From: Pseudomonadota bacterium
GTDB lineage: Bacteria > Pseudomonadota > Alphaproteobacteria > Rhizobiales > Rhizobiaceae
Direction: 5' to 3'
Assembly (NCBI GenBank): GCA_023399465.1
Contig: JAEWPB010000137.1
Location: 1 to 64,000 of the forward strand
Length of the DNA stretch: 64,000 bases
In this document: in pieces, positions 58,190 through 64,000 of the stretch
How the letters are laid out: the number at the start of each line of letters is the position of its first letter
How positions within the stretch are numbered: the first letter of the stretch is position 1
Translations under genes and position numbers: made by a program
The notes under the pieces: generated by a model
Seen by the model: the letters and a program-made list of their open reading frames with translations, nothing else
The model's database searches: none
What the model was told of the DNA's origin: nothing

Positions 58190-59122
58190 CTACACAATGT
58201 TGGGTGCGACTGTGTGCTGAGATGCCTCGCGTATGAAATCAATGAATGTGCGAAGGGCTGGCGCCATTTGGCGCTGCTGCGGATAGCAGAGATGATAGCC
58301 CTCGAAGCTCTTGCAGTAGTCGGGCATTAATTTCATCAATCGGCCATGTGCGACGTGTAAACCAATCTCCAGATTGGTTGCAAAGGCGATACCGCAGCTG
58401 TCGAGGCAAGCCCGCAGCATCAATGCACGGTCATCGATAATCAAAGCTGGTTTCGGGGATATTTCAAACCATTGGCCTTCGCAATGGAACTCCCAGGCAT
58501 AGGGCCTGCTGCGCCCCGACCAGCGCCAGAGAATGCAATCATGGGCCATCAGGTCTTGAGGTGAAAGCGGCACGCCTGCTCTTTCAAGATAGGCAGGTGT
58601 TGCAACGGGGTACTGACACAGCTCTCGTCCGATTTGAACGGCGACCAGATCGCGCTCAAGTACTTCTCTTGGACGAATTCCAATGTCATAGCCACCAGCG
58701 ACGATATCAACAACTGCGTCATCGACCGTTATATCGAGGATGACCTGCGGAAAAGCTCTGCGAAAGCGGCCCAAATGGGGTGCGAGATAGGCTGCGGCAG
58801 CCATGCGTGCCGAATGAATGCGCACAACACCGGCGGGCTTGTCGCGAAAATGAAGAGCATCACTCAGCGCCGATTGTATCTCGTCCACGGCAGGCCGTAG
58901 GCGTAAAAACAGGGCCTCTCCAGCTGGCGTTAATGCTACGCTTCGTGTTGTGCGGTTAAGTAGCCGTAGCCCAAGGCGCTCCTCTAATGCACGCATCGTC
59001 TGGCTAAGCGACGAAGGCGTCACGCCGAGGCTTTCAGCAGCGCGGCTAAAACTTGAAGCCTCAGCAATTGCGATGAAGGCGCGAAGCTGTGCGTAATCCG
59101 TACCGTGTAAATTTAGGTTCAT
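58190..59122 (-). CDS. LysR-family transcriptional regulator
   Basis: Regulator of 310 residues. The helix-turn-helix lies at about 10-68 (LRAFIAIAEASSFSRAAESL, then GVTPSSLSQTMRALEERLGL). The effector-binding domain follows, with VVDIVAGGYDIGIRPREVLE, typical of the group near CrgA/DsdC-like activators of SDR genes. No ribosome site is visible before ATG 59122. It is the right-most gene of the AT-richer segment and may control the SDR gene downstream. Confidence 0.87.
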   Translation of the reverse strand: MNLNLHGTDYAQLRAFIAIAEASSFSRAAESLGVTPSSLSQTMRALEERLGLRLLNRTTRSVALTPAGEALFLRLRPAVDEIQSALSDALHFRDKPAGVVRIHSARMAAAAYLAPHLGRFRRAFPQVILDITVDDAVVDIVAGGYDIGIRPREVLERDLVAVQIGRELCQYPVATPAYLERAGVPLSPQDLMAHDCILWRWSGRSRPYAWEFHCEGQWFEISPKPALIIDDRALMLRACLDSCGIAFATNLEIGLHVAHGRLMKLMPDYCKSFEGYHLCYPQQRQMAPALRTFIDFIREASQHTVAPNIV

Positions 59123-59147
59123 GGTCGAAGTTTGTCGCAGAGCTATT

Positions 59148-59303
59148 TCATGAAGTCAAAGGCTGGCGCGTCGGTCGGCCCGTACCGTAAAGTTCGCCGG
59201 CAAGCACCGTATGGAAGTTGCCGCTGAACTGCAGGTAGCCGAAGTACGATCCGACCGCCAGCCCGATGACGACAGCGCCGAGCAAGACAAACCGAGGCAG
59301 ATG
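59148..59303 (-). pseudogene. N-terminal remnant of a dual-specificity/tyrosine phosphatase gene
   Basis: Directly after the YqaA-like stop, the same minus-strand frame reads LPRFVLLGAVVIGLAVGSYF, then GYLQFSGNFHTVLAGELYGT and GRPTRQPLTS before TGA 59148. A membrane anchor followed by GNFH-x-V-x-x-GELY and a QPT-like motif is the N-terminus of membrane-anchored DSP/PTP-type phosphatases that often follow this gene. The catalytic C-x5-R part and everything beyond are missing. The break coincides with the edge of the AT-richer segment. No normal start codon remains. Confidence 0.6.
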
Positions 59304-59744
59304 TCAGGAGGCTACTTGCAGCGTCGCATAGGCGAGGACGAGATATCGTCCGATCTTGCCGATCGCCACCAGCGGCACAAAAGTGACGAGCGGCTCCCGC
59401 AGCAGGCCGGCGACCACCGTCAGCGCATCGCCGAAGATCGGCATCCATGACAGAAGCAGCGACCAGCGCCCGTAGCGGTGATACCAGCCCGATGCGCGGT
59501 CGAGCGCGGCACCGCTGACCGGAAACCATCGGCGGTCACGAAAGCGCTCGATGCCGCGTCCGATCACCCAGTTGATCACCGCCCCGAGAATGTTTCCCAC
59601 GCTCGCCACCGTCACCAGTGCCCACAGCGGAAAGCCGCCACTCAGCACCAGGCCGACGAATACCGGTTCCGATTGCATGGGCAAAACGCTCGCCGCCCCG
59701 AGCGCCACCAGGAAGAGGGACAGAAGTGCAAGAAAGGTGGTCAA
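59304..59744 (-). CDS. YqaA-family inner-membrane protein (DedA/SNARE-associated type)
   Basis: Membrane protein of 146 residues, usual for YqaA. It begins at TTG 59744 (GCAGGG upstream). Pattern: ALGAASVLPMQSEPVFVGLV, then GNILGAVINWVIGRGIERF, WYHRYGRWSLLLSWMPIFGD and LTVVAGLLREPLVTFVPLVA. This is the DedA-like core with the conserved Arg and Gly-Asp. Relatives are thought to be lipid scramblases or membrane-homeostasis proteins. It is followed in frame by the phosphatase remnant. Confidence 0.85.
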   Translation of the reverse strand: MTTFLALLSLFLVALGAASVLPMQSEPVFVGLVLSGGFPLWALVTVASVGNILGAVINWVIGRGIERFRDRRWFPVSGAALDRASGWYHRYGRWSLLLSWMPIFGDALTVVAGLLREPLVTFVPLVAIGKIGRYLVLAYATLQVAS

Positions 59745-59921
59745 GTCGGGCTGCCCTGCAGAGAAACGTCACGCCGCGGGCAGGAAGTCACCCGATAGTC
59801 CACGCATTCATCGTTCGAAGCGCTGCCAAAAGCAACCGGCATCCGGCGCATATTCGAGTGAAGCGGAAACCTCTTGCCGAAAAGGGCATACTGCCCGGTC
59901 GGGCTCGAGCGGCGCCGAACC

Positions 59922-62048
59922 TCAGAACAGGTCGCTCGACAGCTCCACCGAATTGAAGCCACGCTTCAGGGCATCCGGACCGGAGGCGCCGACGATGCGC
60001 GCCAGCACGTGGTTCATCGTCTGCGGGTCGTTGTCGAAACCGCCATGGGTGGTCGATCGGCTTGCCTGCCGCTGCAACGCGCGCCCGTTGCGGCCGATGG
60101 CGCCGGCAAGATGATAGGCGATCCCATCGATGCTCTTCGCCGGCATATGGATGTCCATGCCCGCGATCGGCGTACCGCGCCGTTCCTCGAGAGCATTCGA
60201 CACGAGATAGAGCAGCGACTTGCGGTAGAGGGCCGCGACGCTGTCGGCCTGCTCGGCCCTGTCGGTCAGATTGTACACGGCAAAAGGCTCACGCTTGCCG
60301 GTCAGGCCCAGCGCGATCGGCTTCAACGTGGTGTCGAAGCTGTGTACGTCGCAGGCCGGCGCAAACAGGCTTACCGTTCCGGTCCTGCCCGCGAGATCGA
60401 ACTTGTCCTCCAGCGCACGGTGGAACATCTCGGCGAGCAGGATCGTGCCGGCGCTATGACCGATGAAATGCACCGGCAAAGGACGGCGCTTGCCACGGGC
60501 GCTGACCGCTTTGACGATAGCGAGGGTGGCGCGCCAGCCGTCTCCACCGCACGCCATGTCGGAGTTGAGCTCGGCATCGGCCTTCATCTCCCTCCAGAAA
60601 GGCGCGACGAGGGTGCGCGAGGACGCCTCGATCAGGGTATCGGTGAGATCGGTGAGGCCGGCCGCTCGCTCCGCGGCCATGCCCCAGACGCGTCCGATGA
60701 GATCCTCGGCAACGTCGCCGAGCCCGGTGCGCCACAGGTAGAAGATCGGCCAAACGCGATTGCGCTTGAAGCCGTCGACCATCGCCGCCGCGCGTGCGAC
60801 CGCATTATCGAGATTGTTGATCCCGCCATGGGCGTAGAACACCACGTGATCGTATTTGTCCGCCCCTGCCCCATCCGTCAGATGATGGATCGTTTCGGCC
60901 ACAGCCTCCTTCGACGAGGCGTAGGGCGGTTCGGCGGAATAGAGCCCGTCCTTGAGGTGGATGTAGTGCCCGAGGATATTGAGGTTGGGCTCGGATCCGC
61001 GCGATCGACCGGCTCCGGGCTTCAGTTCCTGCCTGGCGACGCTGCGGTAGCCACCGGCAAATCCCGAAGGACGCCCGACCGGCGCCTGCAGGCGCAGAAC
61101 CCAGGCATCGAGCACATGGGCGCTCCAATCCTCGTAGGACCAGTGCGCCATTCCCGGCGCCGCTCCGGTCGTAGCGCTTCCTGCCGGCGGCGGCGGAAGG
61201 GCGCTGGCCCAGTCGAACCCGCCCCAGCCTTCGCCCCAGGAATTCAGCAGGATGAAGCCATGGCAATCGTAACCGACGATGGCGAAGGCATGTGCCCCGC
61301 GCATTTGCGCCATCGCCGCGCCCCCTTTCGGCAGGTCGATGCGTCCGCCATTCCTTGCGACCTCGGCGGATTCCCAGCCGCTGTGGATCATCGCCGTGCA
61401 ATAGATCGCCTTGGCCTCGTTCAAGGCCGCGTGGTAGTGGTTGAGCACGTGGCGCAGGCGGAAATAGGCGCCGAGCGTTACCTTCCTGGCGTCCTTGGCC
61501 ATATCGACCGTCAACTGGTAGGACGTGTCGCCGTCGAGGTAAGGCGCAAGTTCCGACGCGCATACCCCGTGATGGTAGAAGCCCTTGATCGCGCCGCGGG
61601 CGCTCGAACCCGGGAGCCTGTCTTCGGCATACTCGTCGAACAGCCGGGCCTGTTCGTAGAGCATGCGCGCGCTCACCCGCAACGGCACATCCGCCCCCGC
61701 CTGGTTGCGGGCGATGTTCTGCAGGTCGATGACCGCCCCCAACGCCTGACCTGTGCAGCTTCCCTCGGCGCCCTGGTTGCGCACCGCCAGCCCGAGCCTG
61801 GCGAGATCGGGCGGCGGCAGAGTGGTGCCGATCTCGATCAGCCCCGGCTCGTAGTAGCGATCGCGGAAATCGACAGGATCGGGTCTAACGTTGAGCACGG
61901 CATTGTCGATCATGCCGAGCAATTTTCCGTTGCCGCCGTTTTCCGGGAAGGGAGCGAACTGCGCATCGAGGACGGAGGCAGCCCGCTCGGAGCTCAGATG
62001 TCGTCCGGCATGCAGGCTGGCGCACCAGCTATCCCAGGATTGCAGCAT
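59922..62048 (-). CDS. papain-like (C1 family) peptidase fused to an alpha/beta hydrolase
   Basis: A 708-residue protein without a signal peptide or membrane helix, so probably cytoplasmic. ATG 62048 has GGGAGG 6 bases upstream; the frame is open to 62327 but without a start signal. Residues about 60-320 are a C1A-type peptidase: Gln92 and nucleophile Cys98 in VRNQGAEGSCTGQALG, His253 in GAHAFAIVGYD, Asn269 in LLNSWGEGWGG. Residues about 395-690 look like a lipase/esterase: FYAHGGINN (oxyanion), nucleophile Ser532 in HFIGHSAGTI, and a candidate His668 in THGGFDNDP. All catalytic residues seem present in both halves. An SGNH hydrolase is encoded 11 bases upstream. I know of no described role for this combination. 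Confidence 0.8.
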   Translation of the reverse strand: MLQSWDSWCASLHAGRHLSSERAASVLDAQFAPFPENGGNGKLLGMIDNAVLNVRPDPVDFRDRYYEPGLIEIGTTLPPPDLARLGLAVRNQGAEGSCTGQALGAVIDLQNIARNQAGADVPLRVSARMLYEQARLFDEYAEDRLPGSSARGAIKGFYHHGVCASELAPYLDGDTSYQLTVDMAKDARKVTLGAYFRLRHVLNHYHAALNEAKAIYCTAMIHSGWESAEVARNGGRIDLPKGGAAMAQMRGAHAFAIVGYDCHGFILLNSWGEGWGGFDWASALPPPPAGSATTGAAPGMAHWSYEDWSAHVLDAWVLRLQAPVGRPSGFAGGYRSVARQELKPGAGRSRGSEPNLNILGHYIHLKDGLYSAEPPYASSKEAVAETIHHLTDGAGADKYDHVVFYAHGGINNLDNAVARAAAMVDGFKRNRVWPIFYLWRTGLGDVAEDLIGRVWGMAAERAAGLTDLTDTLIEASSRTLVAPFWREMKADAELNSDMACGGDGWRATLAIVKAVSARGKRRPLPVHFIGHSAGTILLAEMFHRALEDKFDLAGRTGTVSLFAPACDVHSFDTTLKPIALGLTGKREPFAVYNLTDRAEQADSVAALYRKSLLYLVSNALEERRGTPIAGMDIHMPAKSIDGIAYHLAGAIGRNGRALQRQASRSTTHGGFDNDPQTMNHVLARIVGASGPDALKRGFNSVELSSDLF

Positions 62049-62059
62049 TGTAATCCTCC

Positions 62060-63142
62060 CTATCTGATGCCGAGCTCGTGAAGGGACTTGCGGAAGTTGG
62101 CCGCAACATCCCGGAAGCCGTCGTCGGTCGGATGCAGTTCGTCGAACCAGCGTCCCTTGACGACCGTGCGGTTGTCGACGAAATGCACGCCCGGCTCCTC
62201 GTCCGCGAGTTGCTTGAAGGCGATATTGACGTCCTCCAGCAGTTCCTTGACGATTTCCGCCTGCAGCGGCCCGTCCGCATAACCACGGCCGCGCATCGGC
62301 GCGCCCAGCCAGCCATCCCGCGGCCATCCCGGCCCCTGCGCGGGCAATGGATTGGCATAGTCATAGGCGTGGAAGAGGATCGGCACCGATGCGTCGAGGG
62401 TGCGAAATGCCTTGAGCACGCGGCGGTAGCCGTCGCGCAGTTCCTCCAGCTTTCTTTTCCATGCGGCCGCATCGAGGCTGTCGCGCGCTGATTGCCCCTT
62501 GGCGAACGGCCTCAGGATCCCGGCAAACTGCGCGCCGACGATGTCGTTGCCGCCGGCCGACAGCAGCAGTGCCCGGACCTTCAGCTTGCGGATATTCCTG
62601 AGGTTCTTCCAGAGATCGACGAACTCCATGGCTCCGGCCATTCCGCGCAGTTCGTCGCCGGCGCCGCTCATGCAGAAGATGGTGTAGCTGTCGCTCAGGT
62701 GATCGATCGTGTCATCGAGAACTAGCGGATACTGGAACCAGGAATCGCCTTCCGCCATGATGATTGGCCGGGGATCGCGCGCAGCGACCCGCCGGTTAAA
62801 CGTGGTAAGCCGGCGTTGACGATAGGCGGAATTGAGCGTCCCAAGCACCCAGTTGCCGCGAGCCCGGGCATTGACCGACTCCGGTTCCTCGTAGGTGACG
62901 AGTTCATTTGGAAAGAGAGCGGGCGCCAGGCCGACGCGTATCGGTCGCCTCTCATGCGCGTGCTCGTGGAACCGGGTTTCGAGATAGGGCAGCAGGTCTT
63001 CCTTCGGCACATCGGGATCGGCCAGCCGACGGAGCAGTTCGCGATACTCGATAGGCTGGACGGCAGAGTTGACTGGTGACCCGTCAGCTTGACCTGAAGC
63101 CGGCTGTTCCGGCGCGTACTTCCTGCTCTTCCGCTTGGCCAT
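62060..63142 (-). CDS. SGNH/GDSL-type hydrolase
   Basis: A 360-residue protein with no signal peptide and a basic, disordered N-terminus (MAKRKSRKYAPEQ, to about residue 30). A helical region (30-120) precedes the SGNH fold: block I AEGDSWFQYP with Ser134, a Gly in SGAGDELRG (block II), SAGGNDIVG with Asn199 (block III) and DELHPTDDGF with Asp334 and His337 (block V). It would hydrolyse an ester, perhaps a lipid or acylated sugar. It is the first gene of a two-gene operon with the peptidase-hydrolase fusion; both seem cytoplasmic. Confidence 0.85.
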   Translation of the reverse strand: MAKRKSRKYAPEQPASGQADGSPVNSAVQPIEYRELLRRLADPDVPKEDLLPYLETRFHEHAHERRPIRVGLAPALFPNELVTYEEPESVNARARGNWVLGTLNSAYRQRRLTTFNRRVAARDPRPIIMAEGDSWFQYPLVLDDTIDHLSDSYTIFCMSGAGDELRGMAGAMEFVDLWKNLRNIRKLKVRALLLSAGGNDIVGAQFAGILRPFAKGQSARDSLDAAAWKRKLEELRDGYRRVLKAFRTLDASVPILFHAYDYANPLPAQGPGWPRDGWLGAPMRGRGYADGPLQAEIVKELLEDVNIAFKQLADEEPGVHFVDNRTVVKGRWFDELHPTDDGFRDVAANFRKSLHELGIR

Positions 63143-63498
63143 GGTTTTCCCCCGGTACGGACAAGTGCGGATGTCTACCGCCCATCATTACGCGGCTTCG
63201 ATCAACTGCCGGAGGGCGGAGGCGGTCACGTCGCGATATCCCGGCGTAGCGCCCGTTGCCCAAAGCCCAATTCCACAATACACTACCTGGTTGCATTTTA
63301 TCAAGACATGAAACAACTAACGATATACTGCACCGCCGCTATCCCCGGCGCCGGGCAAACGCCACCGTCACATTAGACCTTGCGAATAATGCCGGTTCAT
63401 AGTCATCTTCCAGATGAGGCTCCGCAGATCAGTGCGCTCCACCATCCGCAAGCTGTCGGAGGCCGTTCTGGCGCCGCGCAAACACTGACGGAGGGTGG
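63143..63498. promoter_or_regulatory. 356-base divergent region with the SGNH operon promoter
   Basis: On the minus strand TTGATA (63299-63304) and TATTGT (63275-63280) are 18 bases apart and form a good promoter for the SGNH-peptidase operon. The leader would be about 130 bases. AT content is locally raised around 63,270-63,340. I see no clear promoter for the SulP gene and no coding sequence in this region. Confidence 0.5.
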
Positions 63499-64000
63499 AT
63501 GCTCTCGTTTCCCAAGGCGGATCTGGTCGCCGGCATCTCGGTCGCGGGACTGCTATTGCCCGAAGCCGTCGCCTATGCCGCCATCGCCGGCTTGCCGCCA
63601 CAACGGGCGATATTCGCGACCATCGCCGGCTGCCTGACCTATGCCCTGATCGGGCGCAGCCGTTACTCCATCGTCTCGCCGACCTCGTCCGCCGCGGCAA
63701 TTCTCGCCGCCACCCTTGCAACAGTTCACGGGACCATGAGCGACAAGGCCGCACTGGCGACGATCATCACCGCACTGATCGGGATAGTCTTCGTTTTCGC
63801 CGCGCTGCTGAGGCTCGGCGGCCTGGTCGGCTTCATCTCGAGGCCCGTGCTTCACGGCTTCGCCTTCGGACTGGCGATCACCATCATCATCCGGCAATTG
63901 CCGGTGATGACGGGCATCACCGTGGAGGCGCCGCATATCCTGCTGCTGCTCGGCAGGCTGTTTGCCGCCTATTCGCACTGGAACCTGACGAGCATGGCCG
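63499..64000 (+). CDS. SulP-family anion transporter (3' partial)
   Basis: Start of an inner-membrane sulfate/bicarbonate-type permease, cut by the window end. ATG 63499 has GGAGG four bases upstream. The N-terminus MLSFPKADLVAGISVAGLLL then PEAVAYAAIAGLPPQRAIFA is the diagnostic first SulP helix pair; SRYSIVSPTSSAAAILAATL and GFISRPVLHGFAFGLAI follow. About 167 residues are visible. The substrate and any C-terminal STAS domain lie outside the window. Confidence 0.9.
   Translation, partial: MLSFPKADLVAGISVAGLLLPEAVAYAAIAGLPPQRAIFATIAGCLTYALIGRSRYSIVSPTSSAAAILAATLATVHGTMSDKAALATIITALIGIVFVFAALLRLGGLVGFISRPVLHGFAFGLAITIIIRQLPVMTGITVEAPHILLLLGRLFAAYSHWNLTSMA

Larger units (their letters stand above)
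56400..59147. other. putative horizontally acquired 2.7-kb segment
   Basis: Base composition drops clearly between about 56,400 and 59,147. The left edge follows the dsb terminators, and a frame there runs abnormally out of the segment. The right edge cuts a phosphatase gene. It carries, all on the minus strand, Atu4866-like, SDR, DUF1344 and LysR genes. Short similar sequences, TGAAGTTAAG (near 56,414) and TGAAGTCAAAG (near 59,151), occur at the two edges. No transposase is seen. Confidence 0.55.

Noticed and set aside
59143..59529. A 128-codon minus-strand frame overlapping the YqaA gene
   Set aside because: Out of frame with both YqaA and the phosphatase remnant; the product is Arg/Cys-rich without family features.
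59874..62081. A 735-codon open frame antisense to the peptidase-hydrolase gene
   Set aside because: Its translation is Arg/Asp/His-rich without motifs, whereas the minus strand shows seven conserved catalytic or oxyanion positions.
63368..63754. A 128-codon minus-strand frame before and across the SulP start
   Set aside because: It is antisense to the clear SulP N-terminus and has an Arg-rich, motif-free translation.

Overview
The window looks like a stretch of a GC-rich alphaproteobacterial genome, most likely Rhizobiaceae (Agrobacterium/Rhizobium/Ensifer/Shinella-like). The reasons are the sorbitol/mannitol operon in smoEFGK-smoS-mtlK order, an Atu4866-family protein, many ABC uptake systems with dedicated regulators, and the general codon use. 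There is no rRNA, tRNA, ribosomal protein or replication gene, so it could lie on a chromosome or a secondary replicon. This placement is inferred from gene content, not from a database search.

Layout. 1-5.7 kb: iron-siderophore uptake (TonB receptor cut by the left edge, binding protein, two permeases, ATPase). 5.7-9.0 kb: MacAB-type efflux on the minus strand. 9.3-17.4 kb: a minus-strand operon of HAD phosphatase, dipeptide-type ABC importer, glycerophosphodiester phosphodiesterase (broken by a +1 frameshift) and a TIM-barrel isomerase. 17.7-27.7 kb: SorC-type regulator, then the polyol operon smoE-F-G-K-S-mtlK-HAD-FGGY kinase; smoK carries an in-frame TAG. 27.8-31.8 kb: GMC oxidoreductase and MHS-type MFS transporter, divergent from an IclR regulator. 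31.8-33.3 kb: a small AT-rich insert with a small membrane protein and a tail-to-tail XRE antitoxin / RelE-type toxin pair, the toxin interrupted by TGA. 33.3-42 kb: acetoin reductase, MarR-FUSC and TetR-RND efflux cassettes. 42-50 kb: DUF2950/DUF3300 pair, gamma-glutamyltransferase, alpha/beta hydrolase, Cu+ P-type ATPase. 50.2-56.3 kb: two-component system divergent from a periplasmic thiol-redox operon (DsbD, Lgt-like/TlpA fusion, L,D-transpeptidase, DsbA/G-like), with a CTTAAG-N5-CTTAAG box between them. 56.4-59.15 kb: a second AT-richer insert (Atu4866-like, SDR, DUF1344, LysR) that appears to have destroyed a phosphatase gene. 59.3-64 kb: YqaA-like membrane protein, an unusual operon of a papain-like peptidase fused to an alpha/beta hydrolase plus an SGNH hydrolase, and the start of a SulP transporter.

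How the parts fit. The window is mainly nutrient uptake (iron, oligopeptide-like solute, polyols) and envelope defence (MacAB, FUSC, RND, copper ATPase, Dsb/transpeptidase repair). All three ABC systems that have a binding-protein gene carry a strong stem-loop just after that gene, a familiar way of making more binding protein than membrane subunits. The least explained locus is the cytoplasmic peptidase/lipase-like operon at 59.9-63.1 kb. Several genes carry single-base lesions (GDPD, smoK, toxin), which are either gene decay or assembly errors.
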